Assembly: GCF_021654115.1 (NCBI RefSeq)
Contig: NZ_JAIWJF010000003.1
Location: 186,001 to 250,000 of the forward strand
From: Furfurilactobacillus milii
GTDB taxonomy: Bacteria; Bacillota; Bacilli; Lactobacillales; Lactobacillaceae
Direction: 5' to 3'
Length of the DNA: 64,000 nucleotides
Shown here: piece by piece, positions 18,422 through 29,965 of the stretch
Position numbering within the stretch: position 1 is the stretch's first letter
Layout of the letters: every line of letters starts with the position of its first letter
Program-made: the position numbers and the translations under genes
The notes under the pieces: model-generated
The model's input: the letters and a program-made list of their open reading frames with translations, nothing else
Databases searched by the model: none
Told to the model about the DNA's origin: nothing

Positions 18422-21400
18422 GTGGCGTTAAATCAACACGAGCTTTTTATTAAATTACTAGACCAACTAAATCTCGAGTCCCAGGCGAACGACGCAGCAT
18501 TTGCGAACGCGCAGATTACAGATATGGTCGTTCATGAAAAGAGTCGGACTTGGAGTTTTGGTTTTCATTTTGATCACATTCTGCCGTTTGAAACGTTTAT
18601 GAACTTTTCACAGCGACTTACCCAAGCGTTTGATGAGATTGCGGCGGTGAACTTTCATATCGCCTCAAATGACGCACAGGCTGAAATTGAAACCATTGCA
18701 CGGTACTGGACGTGGGCAGTTAGTCATAGCGGATTGAATGAGCAGTTTGCACGACAATTGTGTGAAGGCACTGCGCCAACTATGGACGGCGAGCGGGTGA
18801 TCATTACGGCGCCCAATCAAGTTGTTTCAGATTTTCTTAGCGGTGATACATTGACTGCTTTAGTTACAACGTATCAGCGATTAGGTTTTCCCGAATTGTC
18901 ATTTGCAACGACAGTTGATGAAGCCGCCTCAGCACAACAGCTTGCTGACTTTCAAGCAGCTAAAGAAAAACGAGACGAAGAAATGGTCACCAAGGCGGCC
19001 GCTGTCATTGCCAAAAACAAGGCTGAACATTCAGCTGCGCCAACGGTAAACGGCCCGGTTAGTATGGGTCGAAAAATTAAAGATGATGAACCAGTTCGCC
19101 GAATGGATGAAATTACTGAAGAAGAACGTAGTGTGACCGTTGAAGGGTACGTGTTCGCAAAAGAGATTAGAGTGCTTCGGTCGGGCCGGCAATTATTGAC
19201 AATAAAGATCACGGATTATACCTCATCTTTCATCGTGAAGAAGTTTTCACGGAATGAAGATGATGAAGCTAATTTTGCGGCCATTCCTGAAAAGGCGTGG
19301 GTTAAAGTTCGCGGTTCTGTTCAGGAAGATAACTTCTCACGAGACTTAGCCATTATTGCCAACGATTTGCAGGTGGTTTCTCATACCGAACGAGAAGACA
19401 CTGCGCCAGAAGATGGTAAACGGGTAGAATTGCACCTCCATACTCAAATGAGCACAATGGATGCTACGAATAACATTGCCGATTTTGTCAGCCGAGCCGC
19501 AAAATGGGGGCACAAGGCGATTGCAATCACGGATCACGCTGGTGTTCAAGGCTTTCCTGCAGCTTTTAAGGCCGCTGAAAAGGCAGGCATTAAGATGCTG
19601 TATGGCGTGGAGGTTAACCTGGTTGACGATGGTGAGCCAATTGGGATCAATGACGCGCATGAGGTGCTCAAAGGTCACGAATACGTGGTGTTTGACGTTG
19701 AAACGACTGGTCTTTCAGCCATTTACGATAAAGTTATCGAACTTTCTGCCGTTAAAATGCAGGATGGCAACGTCATTGATCAGTTTGAGGAATTCATTGA
19801 CCCTGGTTTTCACTTGTCTGATACGACCACTAACTTAACGAGTATTACGGATGATATGGTGGCTGGATCAAAGAGCGAAGAAGAAGTCTTCAAAATGTTC
19901 CGCGATTGGTATGGCGACGATATTTTGGTCGGTCATAACGTGACATTTGATGTCGGTTTTATGAATACCGGTTATGTGCGCCATAATATGCCAGAAATTG
20001 ATAATCCGATTATTGATACCTTGACGCTGGCACGGTTTTTATACCCGACGTTAAAAGGCTATCGTCTGAATACACTGGCTAAAAAATTTAATGTTTCATT
20101 GGAACATCATCACCGTGCCATCTTTGATGCTGAGTCAACTGGTCATTTAGCAATGATTTTCTTGAAAGACGCAGAAGAACGCTATGACATTGTTTATCAT
20201 GATCAGTTGAATGAACACATGAGTGACAATGACGCGTACAAACATGCGCGACCGTTTCACGCAACTGTGATAGCAAAAACGCAGGCTGGTCTGAAGAACT
20301 TATTTGAACTTGTTTCGCTGTCGAATGTGAAATATTTCTACCGGGTACCCCGTGTACCGCGGAGTGAACTAAATCGTTTACGCGAAGGGCTTATCGTTGG
20401 CTCAGCGTGTTCCTCTGGTGAAGTATTCGAAGCGGCCATGCAAAAGGGAAAAGCTGAAGCACTCAAGCGAGCAAAATATTACGATTATTTGGAAGTTCAA
20501 CCCAAACCGGTTTACAAACCCTTAATCGAGGGTGAGTTAATTCACGACAATGCAAAACTTGAGGCGATTATTAAGTCACTGGTTGAAATCGCTCATGAAT
20601 TGGATAAACCGATTGCGGCGACAGGGGATGTTCATTACTTGGATCCTCACGATGCCATTTATCGGAAAATCCTCATTAGTTCGCAGGGTGGCGCTAATCC
20701 GCTTAATCGTCATTCATTGCCAGATGTTCATTTTCGTTCTACTGACGAAATGTTGTCAGAATTTAGTTTCTTAGGGGACGATTTGGCACAGGAATTGGTT
20801 GTTACCAATCCGAATAAAATCGTTGATATGGTCGAAGACGTACACCCTCTGAAGGATAAGCTGTACACGCCAAGAATGGCCGGTGCTGAGGATGAAATCC
20901 GTGAACGGACAATGGACACGGCTCATGAACTATACGGTGACCCATTGCCAGATATCGTGCAAAAACGTGTCGACCGTGAGCTAAAGTCGATTATTGGAAA
21001 CGGGTTCTCTGTTATTTATCTAATTGCACAACGGTTAGTGCATAAATCTAACAAGGACGGGTACTTGGTTGGTTCCCGTGGGTCGGTTGGCTCTTCCGTT
21101 GTGGCGACGTTTGCCGGCATTACGGAAGTCAATCCACTGGCACCTCATTATCTGTGTCCCAACCCAGAATGTAAGTACAGTGAGTTCTTTACGCATGGTG
21201 AATACAGTTCTGGCTATGATTTACCGGATAAGAACTGTCCTAAATGTGGCACGCTGCTTAAGAAAAATGGCCAGAACATTCCGTTTGAAACATTCCTTGG
21301 ATTTAAAGGAAACAAGGTTCCAGATATTGATTTGAACTTCTCCGGAGACTATCAACCCATTGCGCATAACTATACTAAAGTCATGTTCGGTGAGGACAAT

Positions 21401-22741
21401 GTATATCGTGCCGGGACGATTGGAACGGTTGCTGATAAGACAGCTTACGGTTACGTTAAAGCCTATGAACGTGATCATGACGTTACTTTCCGCCAGGCTG
21501 AAATCGACCGTTTGTCGAGTGGCGCCACGGGTGTCAAACGAACGACGGGTCAACATCCGGCCGGGATTATCATTGTGCCGGACTACATGGATATTTACGA
21601 TTTCACGCCGATCCAATACCCTGCCGATGATCAAGATGCTGCTTGGCAGACAACTCACTTCGATTTCCATTCAATTCATGACAATATTTTGAAAATGGAT
21701 ATTCTGGGGCATGATGATCCAACGATGATCCGGACATTACAAGATTTGTCAGGTATCGATCCAAAAACGATTCCTACAGACGATCCTGGTGTGATGGGGT
21801 TATTCTCTGGCACAGAGGTGCTAGGTGTTACAGAAGAACAAATCTTCAGTAAAACAGGGACACTGGGCATTCCTGAATTCGGAACTCGCTTTGTTCGTGG
21901 AATGCTTGAGGAAACACATCCGAAGAACTATTCTGAATTGCTACAAATTTCAGGCCTGTCACATGGGACTGACGTTTGGTTGGGTAATGCGGAAGAGTTG
22001 ATTAAAGATGGCACGGCTACAATTGCTAACGTGATTGGTTGTCGTGATAACATCATGACCGACTTGATTAACTACGGGTTGGATTCAGAAATGTCATTCC
22101 AAATCATGGAATCTGTGCGTCACGGTCGCGGGATTCCTGATGAATGGCAAGCAGCCATGCGAGAGTCAAATGTGCCACAGTGGTATATTGACTCCTGTCT
22201 AAAAATCAAGTACATGTTCCCAAGGGCGCATGCTTCTGCCTATATTTTGATGGCGTTACGGGTGGCTTACTTTAAGGTTTACTTCCCGATGTTGTATTAC
22301 GCTGCTTACTTCTCTGTTCGTGCTGATGATTTTGATCTAGTTGCCATGTCGCGTGGTAAAAATGCGGTTAAGGCATCAATGAAAACTATTATGGACAAAG
22401 GGAACGATGCATCGACCAAGGAAAAGAGTTTGTTAACGGTGCTTGAATTGGCTAACGAAATGATGGAGCGTGGCTTTAAGTTCAAGATGATTGATGTTGA
22501 ACGTTCGGACGCGCAGAGCTGGTTGATTGACGGAGACTCATTGATTGCTCCGTTCAATGCAGTTCCCGGTTTGGGCGATAACGTTGCTAAACAGATTGTG
22601 GCTGCCCGTGAAGAAAAGCCATTCCTGTCCAAAGAAGATCTAAGCAAACGTGGTAAAGTTTCTGCCACGATTATTGACTTTCTGACTGAGAACCACGTGC
22701 TAGATGATTTACCAGACGAAAATCAGCTGAGCCTATTTTAA
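18422..22741 (+). CDS. polC: DNA polymerase III alpha subunit, Gram-positive PolC
   Basis: The replicative polymerase of Firmicutes, with built-in 3'-5' exonuclease. At 1439 residues it matches the usual length. Visible domains: N-terminal region (1-200), OB fold (about 235-330), split PHP domain starting [17 protein letters not shown], an inserted DEDD exonuclease with VFDVETTGL and HNVTFDVGF, and the polymerase core with [11 protein letters not shown] and a Cys4 zinc element (CPNPEC and CPKCG). The start is GTG 18422 with GGGGAGG upstream; the open frame extends to 18347 but through the hairpin region. It ends before a strong terminator. Confidence 0.96.
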   Translation: MALNQHELFIKLLDQLNLESQANDAAFANAQITDMVVHEKSRTWSFGFHFDHILPFETFMNFSQRLTQAFDEIAAVNFHIASNDAQAEIETIARYWTWAVSHSGLNEQFARQLCEGTAPTMDGERVIITAPNQVVSDFLSGDTLTALVTTYQRLGFPELSFATTVDEAASAQQLADFQAAKEKRDEEMVTKAAAVIAKNKAEHSAAPTVNGPVSMGRKIKDDEPVRRMDEITEEERSVTVEGYVFAKEIRVLRSGRQLLTIKITDYTSSFIVKKFSRNEDDEANFAAIPEKAWVKVRGSVQEDNFSRDLAIIANDLQVVSHTEREDTAPEDGKRVELHLHTQMSTMDATNNIADFVSRAAKWGHKAIAITDHAGVQGFPAAFKAAEKAGIKMLYGVEVNLVDDGEPIGINDAHEVLKGHEYVVFDVETTGLSAIYDKVIELSAVKMQDGNVIDQFEEFIDPGFHLSDTTTNLTSITDDMVAGSKSEEEVFKMFRDWYGDDILVGHNVTFDVGFMNTGYVRHNMPEIDNPIIDTLTLARFLYPTLKGYRLNTLAKKFNVSLEHHHRAIFDAESTGHLAMIFLKDAEERYDIVYHDQLNEHMSDNDAYKHARPFHATVIAKTQAGLKNLFELVSLSNVKYFYRVPRVPRSELNRLREGLIVGSACSSGEVFEAAMQKGKAEALKRAKYYDYLEVQPKPVYKPLIEGELIHDNAKLEAIIKSLVEIAHELDKPIAATGDVHYLDPHDAIYRKILISSQGGANPLNRHSLPDVHFRSTDEMLSEFSFLGDDLAQELVVTNPNKIVDMVEDVHPLKDKLYTPRMAGAEDEIRERTMDTAHELYGDPLPDIVQKRVDRELKSIIGNGFSVIYLIAQRLVHKSNKDGYLVGSRGSVGSSVVATFAGITEVNPLAPHYLCPNPECKYSEFFTHGEYSSGYDLPDKNCPKCGTLLKKNGQNIPFETFLGFKGNKVPDIDLNFSGDYQPIAHNYTKVMFGEDNVYRAGTIGTVADKTAYGYVKAYERDHDVTFRQAEIDRLSSGATGVKRTTGQHPAGIIIVPDYMDIYDFTPIQYPADDQDAAWQTTHFDFHSIHDNILKMDILGHDDPTMIRTLQDLSGIDPKTIPTDDPGVMGLFSGTEVLGVTEEQIFSKTGTLGIPEFGTRFVRGMLEETHPKNYSELLQISGLSHGTDVWLGNAEELIKDGTATIANVIGCRDNIMTDLINYGLDSEMSFQIMESVRHGRGIPDEWQAAMRESNVPQWYIDSCLKIKYMFPRAHASAYILMALRVAYFKVYFPMLYYAAYFSVRADDFDLVAMSRGKNAVKASMKTIMDKGNDASTKEKSLLTVLELANEMMERGFKFKMIDVERSDAQSWLIDGDSLIAPFNAVPGLGDNVAKQIVAAREEKPFLSKEDLSKRGKVSATIIDFLTENHVLDDLPDENQLSLF

Positions 22742-22874
22742 TGTCTGAACGGACTCGTCAGTGTTTCATCTGTCAAAATCTGAACTGAGTGTGGGTGTAA
22801 CAGTTGCCTATTTAGAGTAAATGATGCAGATGTCATCTTGCTCCTAAAATTTTGAAAAGCTTCATGCTTAATTC

Positions 22875-22915
22875 AAATATGCCCTATTCCTGAACTTGAG
22901 GAATAGGGCATATTT
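22875..22915. terminator. Bidirectional terminator between polC and the VOC gene
   Basis: A perfect 17-bp stem (22875-22891 with 22899-22915) with a 7-base loop, AT-rich at the base and GC-rich at the top. It lies between convergent genes. The U-run is short on either strand. Confidence 0.8.
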
Positions 22916-22988
22916 ACGGTTCTACCACGTTCAAAGTGAACGCATATCGGATCTTGTTTCGTTCTTTTGATTTTCAGTTCAGTAATGA

Positions 22989-23960
22989 TTATCGTAGGTC
23001 GCTTGTCAGCAGTTTGCTTTGGTTAAGGGTGGCCTCGTTTTCAAAACGTTCTGCTTCGTCGAACTTTACATTGTGTTTATCATACCAACGTCTGACAGTG
23101 TCTGTTTGGTCAGCAAAAAGGGGCGGTAGCGACAGTTGTTGACCCATAGTCGAGGCTGGTTCTTCCAATGCAAAACCAGGTGCAGTAGTTGCTAATTCGA
23201 TGCGGTTATCGGAGGGGTCACGAACATAAATACTTTGAAACCAGCCCCGATCACGATAAAGTTCAATATCCAAACCGAGTGATTGTGCCCGCCTGTAATA
23301 ATGAAACAGTGTTGATTGATCCGGGACTTGTAATGCGATGTGATCAACGCTGCCGCGGCCCATTCGTGACCGATGATTTGAATCAGGCGCTGATGTTAGG
23401 GTGATGGTTGCGCCGCTCGATGGAAGGGGAATTTGATGATTAAAGTCGTTGAGCCCCAGCCAATCATGATAGAAGGTGACTGTTTCTGAATAATTAACAT
23501 AGTCAATATTGGTTCCAAGCAGACCCACTATTTGATTCTCCACGGGAACGTCATTTGGCACATGTTGGCGATCCGTTAATTGACGGTCCACTTCGACGAA
23601 GGTTAACAAAACACCATCCGGGTCTGTAACTATTAACCCGCTAGCGATGAGCTGTGGATGAAAGTTGGCCGTCTCAAGCCGCTTTTGCCAATAGGACGTC
23701 GTGTTTCGAGGGATGCCGATCCGAATGCCTGTTAGTCCGTGGTTTGCTTCCTGACGTTGGCCTAAGCGATCTAAAACAAAAAAGGTGATAACGCTGCCAG
23801 GCTCGCCCAAATTATTACCGTAATACAGGTGTCTAATGTGAATGGCTTCTTGATTGACGGAATTTTTAACGAGTCTAAGACCGAGTACTTGAATGTAAAA
23901 TTGTGCATTAACGGAAGCGTTACCGGTCAGCAATGAAATATGATGTGGCGAAAAAAGCAT
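22989..23960 (-). CDS. VOC-family ring-cleaving dioxygenase-like protein
   Basis: A 323-residue protein of two fused vicinal-oxygen-chelate domains. The N-terminal half begins with HHISLLTGNASVNAQFYIQV and the C-terminal half has GSVDHIALQV and NRIELATTAPG, giving His and Glu metal ligands. It resembles MhqO/LinE-type extradiol dioxygenases or glyoxalase-like proteins, and in B. subtilis such genes protect against quinones. The substrate here is unknown. ATG 23960 follows GAGGAGGGG. It is the only minus-strand gene in this long plus-strand block, breaking the usual polC-rimP order. Confidence 0.85.
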   Translation of the reverse strand: MLFSPHHISLLTGNASVNAQFYIQVLGLRLVKNSVNQEAIHIRHLYYGNNLGEPGSVITFFVLDRLGQRQEANHGLTGIRIGIPRNTTSYWQKRLETANFHPQLIASGLIVTDPDGVLLTFVEVDRQLTDRQHVPNDVPVENQIVGLLGTNIDYVNYSETVTFYHDWLGLNDFNHQIPLPSSGATITLTSAPDSNHRSRMGRGSVDHIALQVPDQSTLFHYYRRAQSLGLDIELYRDRGWFQSIYVRDPSDNRIELATTAPGFALEEPASTMGQQLSLPPLFADQTDTVRRWYDKHNVKFDEAERFENEATLNQSKLLTSDLR

Positions 23961-24040
23961 GATACCCCTCCTCAATATCAGTTGAACTTGATCATATTTT
24001 ATACCGAACACGCTCAAAATGCTTGGATTGGTGCCGTTGG

Positions 24041-24069
24041 TTGTGTTTTTGGCGCTGGGATGATACACT
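24041..24069 (+). promoter_or_regulatory. Promoter of the rimP-nusA-infB operon
   Basis: TTGTGT (24041-24046), a 17-base spacer and TACACT (24064-24069). Predicted transcription start is near 24076, just before the tandem leader hairpins. Confidence 0.6.
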
Positions 24070-24086
24070 ATGACATGTAATTTAAG

Positions 24087-24129
24087 ACTCTTAATCTAAG
24101 AGTGAGCCATTCGTGGCTCGCTCTTTTTT
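24087..24129 (+). promoter_or_regulatory. Leader attenuator of the rimP-nusA operon
   Basis: Two mutually exclusive hairpins are visible. The first pairs ACTCTTA (24087-24093) with TAAGAGT (24097-24103). The second is a 12-bp terminator stem (24098-24109 with 24114-24125, one wobble) capped by a TTCG loop and followed by Ts to 24129. They share bases 24098-24103, so forming one prevents the other. This sits between promoter and rimP. Control by NusA or by translation is inferred; the structure is seen directly. Confidence 0.75.
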
Positions 24130-24155
24130 CAGGGCTAAATGAGGAGGTGGAAAAC

Positions 24156-24638
24156 TTGAGCAGTGTGACAGAAACGGTTACCCAGATGGTTCAGCCCATC
24201 GTTGACGAACATCATTTTCAGCTTGTGGATGTTGAATTTGTCAAGGAGGGTAAAAGCTGGTATTTGCGCGTCTACGTGGACAAACAAGGCGGTATTACCA
24301 TTGATGACTGTGTCATCGTGAATGATGCTCTGAGTGCGGAGCTTGATGCCGCTGACCCAGATCCCATTCCCCAAGCTTATTATTTAGAAGTTTCCTCGCC
24401 AGGCGCGGAACGGCCACTTAAAAAAGAGGCCGATTTTGAAAGCGCAGTTAATCAGTACATTCACATTTCACTGTATCAACCGATTAACAAAGTGAAGGTG
24501 TTTGAAGGTACTTTGGCTGAACTTACGCCGGAAACATTAACGTTGAATTATAAAGTCAAAGGGGTTGCTAAAACAGTGACGATTGAACGTAAAGCCATTG
24601 CAAGTGCCCGTTTGGCGATTGATTTTAGTGGTATTTAA
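24156..24638 (+). CDS. rimP: Ribosome maturation factor RimP
   Basis: RimP helps assemble the 30S subunit. The 160-residue protein has an N-terminal alpha/beta domain with [20 protein letters not shown] and [10 protein letters not shown], the conserved [15 protein letters not shown], and a C-terminal Sm-like barrel. The start is TTG 24156 with GGAGGTGG upstream; GTG 24165 is the alternative. The open frame extends to 24102 through the attenuator and should be ignored there. It is the first gene of the nusA-infB operon. Confidence 0.95.
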   Translation: MSSVTETVTQMVQPIVDEHHFQLVDVEFVKEGKSWYLRVYVDKQGGITIDDCVIVNDALSAELDAADPDPIPQAYYLEVSSPGAERPLKKEADFESAVNQYIHISLYQPINKVKVFEGTLAELTPETLTLNYKVKGVAKTVTIERKAIASARLAIDFSGI

Positions 24639-24713
24639 AACACAACTGACACAGCGATCGTGGCTAAAGTCGCGAATCGTTATCCTGACGGTTCATGTAA
24701 GGAGTACTAGGAA

Positions 24714-25871
24714 ATGAGTAAAGAATTGGTTGGGGCGCTAGACGCTCTTGAACAAGAAAAAGGGATCAAAAAGCAAGTCGTTATCGAAGCGTTGGAAGCC
24801 GCGTTAGTTTCTGCCTACAAACGGAATTATAATCAGGCTGCTAACGTTGATGTTGAATTTAATGAACGTAAAGGCGACATCAAGGTCTACGCAGTTAAAA
24901 CTGTGGTTGAAGATGTCGAAAACGACCAGTTGCAAGTAAGTCTACAAGATGCCGTTGCCATTAACCGTGCCTATGAAATTGGTGATGAAATCAAGTTTGA
25001 AGTCACACCGAAGAACTTTGGTCGGATTGCCGCTCAGACTGCTAAGCAAGTCATCATGCAACGAGTTCGTGAAGCTGAACGTGGTTTGGTTTACGATGAA
25101 TATAGTCAGTACATGGATGAAGTCGTTACTGGTGAAGTTGAACGCCAAGACACGCGTTACTTGTACGTCACGTTAGGCAGTGGTTCTAATACGGTAGAAG
25201 CCGTTATGGCTAGTTCAGACCAGATGCCAAACGAGACTTACAAGATGCACGATAAGATCAAGGTTTATGTTTCACGGGTTGAAAATAACCCTAAGGGACC
25301 ACAAGTGTTCGTTAGCCGGACACACCCTGAGTTACTAAAACGCTTATTTGAAGAAGAAGTGCCAGAAATTTATGATGGGACTGTTGAAATCGTATCGATC
25401 GCCCGTGAGGCTGGTGATCGTGCTAAGATTGCCGTAAAGTCTAACGATCCTAACTTGGATCCTGTTGGTACCTGTGTTGGTCCTCGTGGTCAGCGTGTCC
25501 AATCTATCGTTAATGAATTATCCGGCGAAAACATGGATATCGTTGAATGGGTGGATGACGAAGCGCAATACGTTGCAAACTCACTGAACCCGGCTGAAGT
25601 TGTTGACGTTGTGTTTGATTCTGAAAACGAGCGGGCCTGCACGGTTGTTGTTCCAGATTATCAATTGTCATTAGCCATTGGTAAACGTGGACAAAATGCC
25701 CGTTTAGCTGCTAAGCTGACTGGTTTCAAGATTGACATTAAGTCAGAAACTGAAGCTGCCAACTTGTTTGAAGATGCGGATGATCAGGAGTATGTTGAAG
25801 CTGGATCAGACGTTGAGGTCGACAAGCCCGATTTTGAAAAGGGCGAAGACGACGATCAGTCCGAAAAGTAG
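24714..25871 (+). CDS. nusA: Transcription termination/antitermination factor NusA
   Basis: NusA binds RNA polymerase and modulates pausing and hairpin termination. The 385-residue protein has the N-terminal RNAP-binding domain (1-130), an S1 domain (about 135-200) and two KH domains (about 200-345), with GPRGQRVQSIVNEL and AIGKRGQNARLAAKL as the KH loops. The C-terminus is a short acidic tail, without the E. coli repeats, as in other Firmicutes. ATG 24714 follows AAGGAG. Second gene of the operon. Confidence 0.97.
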   Translation: MSKELVGALDALEQEKGIKKQVVIEALEAALVSAYKRNYNQAANVDVEFNERKGDIKVYAVKTVVEDVENDQLQVSLQDAVAINRAYEIGDEIKFEVTPKNFGRIAAQTAKQVIMQRVREAERGLVYDEYSQYMDEVVTGEVERQDTRYLYVTLGSGSNTVEAVMASSDQMPNETYKMHDKIKVYVSRVENNPKGPQVFVSRTHPELLKRLFEEEVPEIYDGTVEIVSIAREAGDRAKIAVKSNDPNLDPVGTCVGPRGQRVQSIVNELSGENMDIVEWVDDEAQYVANSLNPAEVVDVVFDSENERACTVVVPDYQLSLAIGKRGQNARLAAKLTGFKIDIKSETEAANLFEDADDQEYVEAGSDVEVDKPDFEKGEDDDQSEK

Positions 25872-25907
25872 ACTGGCACTAGTTTTTAACCTTAAGGGGG
25901 AATTGTG

Positions 25908-26210
25908 ATGCATCAGCGTAAAGTACCCATGCGTAAAGACATCGTCAGTGGCGACATGTTTCCGAAAAAGGACTTGATTCGTGTGGTCAAGAATAAGGAA
26001 AATGAAGTCACAATCGATCCAACGGGTAAGCAAAATGGTCGTGGCGCCTATGTGACCATTGATACAGCGACGGCTAAAAAGGCACAACATGAGCATAGCT
26101 TGGACAAGGCGTTTGGGATGAAAGTTGATGACGCCTTCTATGAAGAGCTAATTGCTTACGTCGATCACCAGCAAGCCCGGCGCGAGTTGTTCGGGGACGA
26201 TCACAAATGA
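25908..26210 (+). CDS. ylxR: YlxR (RNase P modulator) family protein
   Basis: A small basic nucleic-acid-binding protein conserved between nusA and infB in Firmicutes. The 100-residue protein has RKVPMRKDI at the N-terminus and the GRGAYVT motif (about 45-51). B. subtilis YlxR has been reported to act on RNase P and gene expression; the role in lactobacilli is not established. ATG 25908 is preferred over GTG 25905 for spacing from AAGGGGG. It overlaps ylxQ by four bases (ATGA). Confidence 0.93.
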   Translation: MHQRKVPMRKDIVSGDMFPKKDLIRVVKNKENEVTIDPTGKQNGRGAYVTIDTATAKKAQHEHSLDKAFGMKVDDAFYEELIAYVDHQQARRELFGDDHK

Positions 26211-26518
26211 CCCCGGAACAGCAGTTATTAAACCTTCTTGGCCTGGCACAACGGGCGGGCCAGTTGGTTACAGGCGAACCCATGGTATTAGCAGCGATTA
26301 AAGCAGGTAATATTCGTTTTCTGTGGGTTGCAAATGACATGGGCGCAAGCTCAAAAAAGAAGTTAACTGATAAAGCAAGCTTTTACCATGTACCGGTCAG
26401 TACCGCATTTAGTGTTGCGGAACTGAGTCAGGCTACAGGACGACAACGTTCAGCATTGGGCGTCAGCAACGCTGGTTTTGCCAAAAAAATGCAAACGTTA
26501 TTGGATAAAATGAAATGA
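26207..26518 (+). CDS. ylxQ: L7Ae-family RNA-binding protein YlxQ
   Basis: A 103-residue L7Ae/L30e-fold protein, a kink-turn RNA binder by family, conserved in this operon. Visible features are [19 protein letters not shown] and the C-terminal [18 protein letters not shown]. The RNA target is unknown. The start ATG 26207 overlaps the ylxR stop as ATGA, indicating translational coupling. infB follows after 13 bases. Confidence 0.92.
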   Translation: MTPEQQLLNLLGLAQRAGQLVTGEPMVLAAIKAGNIRFLWVANDMGASSKKKLTDKASFYHVPVSTAFSVAELSQATGRQRSALGVSNAGFAKKMQTLLDKMK

Positions 26519-26531
26519 GGAGAGTGAAAGG

Positions 26532-29420
26532 ATGGCCAATAAGCGAATCTATGAACTCGCGAAGGAACTTAATGTTTCCAGCAAGGAGCTCCTAACGAAG
26601 GCAAGCGCCAAGGGGATGAGTTTTAATAATCACATGGCGACCATTAGTGATGCTCAAGAAAAGACGTTACGTGGGATTATTAAACCGACTGTTCAAGCGA
26701 AGGCTGCCAATGCAGCGGCAAATGAAAAGTCTGGTGATACCGCACCTAAACGCAAAGTCGTTCACCATTTGATCAACAATAATAAGAAATCGGACCGTCG
26801 CCATACTAATTTTGGCCGAAACGGGGCCAACTTACACGGCGAAGGGCGGATCATGAATTTGAGTAATCCACGGACGAATAATCGTCAAACAAAGCGTCAA
26901 CAAGAACAGCAGTCAACTGCGCCACGTTCTCAAGCGTCTGCTTCACAAACTGCAACGAGTACTGCGGCTAAAGCGACATCACAAGCTGTTCAGTCCACTG
27001 CAACTTCAGTGACTGCTTCGTCAGCTGTTAAGTCAACGACGCCACGTTCGCAGGCGGCTGCTAAGACAACCGCTACAAGTCATGCACCGCGTTCTGCTGC
27101 TGCTCATACGACGAGTCGACCAACTCAGTCTCGACCGGCTGCTAGAAACACTGATCAACGTAATGGCGGTAATAATAGTTCACGCAATAACAATAACAAT
27201 CACACAACGGCTAACCGTAATGGTAGTACCAACAGTTCGCATTCAAACGGACGTAGTGGTGGTTATAACAGTAACAACAACCGTAATGGTAGCAACACTA
27301 ACAACGGTAGCCGTGACAATAACCGTAGTTATGGCTCACGTAACAACAACGGTTCCAACAATTCTGGTAACTCAAACAACCGGAACAGCACCAACTCGCG
27401 CAACACGAGTTCGCGCACTTCGAGCCGACCAACTGCTAACGCTGGTGCATCATCATCCAACACCAACAGCAATGGTAGTGGTCGTAATAACCGTTTCAGT
27501 AACAGTAGTAACGGTAATCGTTTTGGCAATAACAACCGTCGTGGTGGTCGTGGCCAACAGCAATATGGACAAAAACACCAGAAGCGTAATAAACGTAACC
27601 AACGGATCAAGCAGACTGCTCAAGCACAGCCAGCACCAACCCGTAAGGAACGTCCATTACCAGATGTATTGATGTATGACGTTGGCATGAACGCCCAGGA
27701 CTTGAGTAAAATCTTGCACCGTGAGACCGCGGAAATCGTTAAGAAATTGTTCATGCTGGGTGTCATGGTTAACCAAAACCAAAGTTTGGATAAGGACACC
27801 ATTGAAATTTTGGCAGCGGATTACGGTATTGAGGCTCAAGAAAAGCCTAAGGAAGATATTGCCGATATCGACAAATTCTTCGAAGAGCAATCGACAACTG
27901 ATCCAACTAAGCTAGTACCACGTCCACCAGTTGTAACAATCATGGGCCACGTTGACCATGGTAAAACAACACTGTTGGATCAACTGCGTAATTCTCACAT
28001 TACGGCTGGTGAAGCCGGTGGGATCACTCAGAAGATTGGTGCTTATCAAGTTGAATTAAAGGGTCGTAAGATTACCTTTATCGATACACCAGGACACGCG
28101 GCCTTTACCGCTATGCGTGCACGTGGTGCTGACATTACTGATATTACGATCTTGGTCGTTGCTGCTGATGATGGTGTTATGCCTCAAACAATTGAAGCTA
28201 TCCACCATGCGCAGGCTGCTAAGACGCCAATTATCGTGGCCGTTAACAAGATTGATAAGCCAGGTGCCAACCCGAACCATGTTATTGAACAGTTGTCTGC
28301 TTACAATTTGATTCCTGAAGACTGGGGTGGCGATACCATCTTTGTTGAAATTTCAGCCAAGTACGATAAGAACCTGGATGAATTGTTGGACATGATTCTT
28401 TTGCAAGCTGACTTGATGGAACTCAAGGCAGATCCAGAACAACGTGCTCTCGGTTCAGTTATTGAAGCACGTTTGGACAAGGGTCGTGGCCCTGTTGCCA
28501 CTGTCTTGGTTCAAGAAGGTACGCTTGAGGTCGGTGATCCAATTGTTATTGGGAACACTTACGGACGGATCCGAACCATGAACAATGATCGTGGTCGGAC
28601 TGTTAAAGAAGCTACACCTGCAACACCAGTGGAAATCACTGGGATGAACGATGTACCAGAAGCCGGCGACAAGTTTGTTGTCTTTGAAGATGAAAAATCT
28701 GCTCGGGCAGCTGGTGAGGAACGTGCTAAACGTGCCTTAGTTGAAGAACGCTCTCATGCTAACCACGTGACGTTGGACAATCTGTTCGACACCATGAAGG
28801 AAGGCGAAATGAAGGAAGTTGACGTTATCATCAAGGCCGATGTTCAAGGTTCTGTTGAAGCGTTAGCAACTTCATTCCAGAAGATTCAGGTTGATGGTGT
28901 TCGGGTTAACATTATTCATCAGGCCGTTGGTGCCATCAATGAAAGTGATGTTACTCTAGCCGAGGCTTCAAATGCGATCATTGTTGGATTTAACGTTCGT
29001 CCGACCGCTCAGGCCAAGTCGCAAGCTGATAGCGATGGTGTGGACATTCGCTTGCACAACGTTATCTACAACGCTATTGATGAAATTGAATCAGCGATGA
29101 AGGGCATGCTTGAACCTGTCTACAAAGAAGAAGTTACTGGTCAGGTTGAGGTTCGTGAACTTTACAAGGTTTCTAAAGTCGGCACTGTTGTCGGTGGTAT
29201 GGTTACGGAAGGCTACATCAGTAGCGATGCCGGCGTTCGTTTGGTTCGTGATGGTGTCGTCGTTTACGAAGGTAAGCTGGGCTCTCTACAACGGTTCAAG
29301 GATCAGGTTAAGCAGGTTAAAGCCGGGTTTGATCTTGGTCTAACCATTGCTGGTTATAATGACATCAAGGTTGGCGACGTTATCGAAGCCTTCGTGATGA
29401 AGGAAGTTCCCGTCGAATAA
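26532..29420 (+). CDS. infB: Translation initiation factor IF-2
   Basis: IF-2 places initiator tRNA on the ribosome and hydrolyses GTP at subunit joining. The 962-residue protein is long for the family because of a low-complexity linker: Ala/Ser/Thr-rich (about 125-200), then Asn/Ser/Arg/Gly-rich (about 205-350). A first IF2-N domain is at 1-55 and a second at about 370-430. The GTPase core has GHVDHGKTT (about 470), DTPGHAAF and NKID. C-terminal domains III-IV follow. ATG 26532 follows GAGGAGAG. The linker does not disturb reading frame. Confidence 0.97.
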   Translation: MANKRIYELAKELNVSSKELLTKASAKGMSFNNHMATISDAQEKTLRGIIKPTVQAKAANAAANEKSGDTAPKRKVVHHLINNNKKSDRRHTNFGRNGANLHGEGRIMNLSNPRTNNRQTKRQQEQQSTAPRSQASASQTATSTAAKATSQAVQSTATSVTASSAVKSTTPRSQAAAKTTATSHAPRSAAAHTTSRPTQSRPAARNTDQRNGGNNSSRNNNNNHTTANRNGSTNSSHSNGRSGGYNSNNNRNGSNTNNGSRDNNRSYGSRNNNGSNNSGNSNNRNSTNSRNTSSRTSSRPTANAGASSSNTNSNGSGRNNRFSNSSNGNRFGNNNRRGGRGQQQYGQKHQKRNKRNQRIKQTAQAQPAPTRKERPLPDVLMYDVGMNAQDLSKILHRETAEIVKKLFMLGVMVNQNQSLDKDTIEILAADYGIEAQEKPKEDIADIDKFFEEQSTTDPTKLVPRPPVVTIMGHVDHGKTTLLDQLRNSHITAGEAGGITQKIGAYQVELKGRKITFIDTPGHAAFTAMRARGADITDITILVVAADDGVMPQTIEAIHHAQAAKTPIIVAVNKIDKPGANPNHVIEQLSAYNLIPEDWGGDTIFVEISAKYDKNLDELLDMILLQADLMELKADPEQRALGSVIEARLDKGRGPVATVLVQEGTLEVGDPIVIGNTYGRIRTMNNDRGRTVKEATPATPVEITGMNDVPEAGDKFVVFEDEKSARAAGEERAKRALVEERSHANHVTLDNLFDTMKEGEMKEVDVIIKADVQGSVEALATSFQKIQVDGVRVNIIHQAVGAINESDVTLAEASNAIIVGFNVRPTAQAKSQADSDGVDIRLHNVIYNAIDEIESAMKGMLEPVYKEEVTGQVEVRELYKVSKVGTVVGGMVTEGYISSDAGVRLVRDGVVVYEGKLGSLQRFKDQVKQVKAGFDLGLTIAGYNDIKVGDVIEAFVMKEVPVE

Positions 29421-29465
29421 TCTCGATAGTCTCGTAAATTCAAGTAACGTTAGGAGTGAAAGACG

Positions 29466-29828
29466 ATGCCAAATAAGCATTATCGTGTGGGTCGCCTGGA
29501 ACAGGAGATTCAACGTGAAGTTGCTGATATTTTGCTTAAGCGGGTCCGTGATCCTCGTGTAGCCGGTGTCACTATTACCGGTGTTGAGGTAACGGGCGAC
29601 TTGCAAGAGGCAACATTGTATTACAGTATCTTGTCCGATAAGGCGAGTGATAACGAAAAGGCTGCAGCTGGATTGAGTAAGGCCAGTGGTTTGATTCGTA
29701 GTGAACTTGGCAGTCGGTTAAGCATTTACAAGACACCAGAAATCACGTTTGAGCAAGATAAATCCGTTCAGTATGGTAATCATATTGATGAATTAATTAA
29801 TAAATTGCATCAACAAGAACGTGACTAA
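29466..29828 (+). CDS. rbfA: Ribosome-binding factor A
   Basis: RbfA is a KH-fold factor for late 30S maturation and cold adaptation. The 120-residue protein begins with RVGRLEQEIQREVADILLK and has DPRVAGVTITGVEVTGDLQ, the family core, ending YGNHIDELINKL. ATG 29466 follows TTAGGAGTG. A strong terminator right after it ends the rimP-infB transcript, so truB-ribF are probably a separate unit. Confidence 0.96.
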   Translation: MPNKHYRVGRLEQEIQREVADILLKRVRDPRVAGVTITGVEVTGDLQEATLYYSILSDKASDNEKAAAGLSKASGLIRSELGSRLSIYKTPEITFEQDKSVQYGNHIDELINKLHQQERD

Positions 29829-29832
29829 TCCT

Positions 29833-29866
29833 AAAAAGCGACTGCCAAGACTGGCAGTCGCTTTTT
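29833..29866 (+). terminator. Terminator of the rimP-rbfA operon
   Basis: A perfect 15-bp stem (29833-29847 with 29852-29866) with loop AGAC, running into five Ts then AGTTTTT. Confidence 0.93.
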
Positions 29867-29965
29867 AGTTTTTGCTAGGTTATAATTGTGACCGTTATTA
29901 ATTCAAATTGATGGACCGCTGTAGGTTGGCCCATTCTCAAAAGATGAAGTGAGGTTACTGCTGCC

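Noticed and set aside
27082-27672. 196-codon open frame inside infB
   Set aside because: It is an alternate frame of the repetitive Asn/Ser/Arg linker; the Val/Thr-rich product is a composition artefact and IF-2 clearly continues in its own frame.
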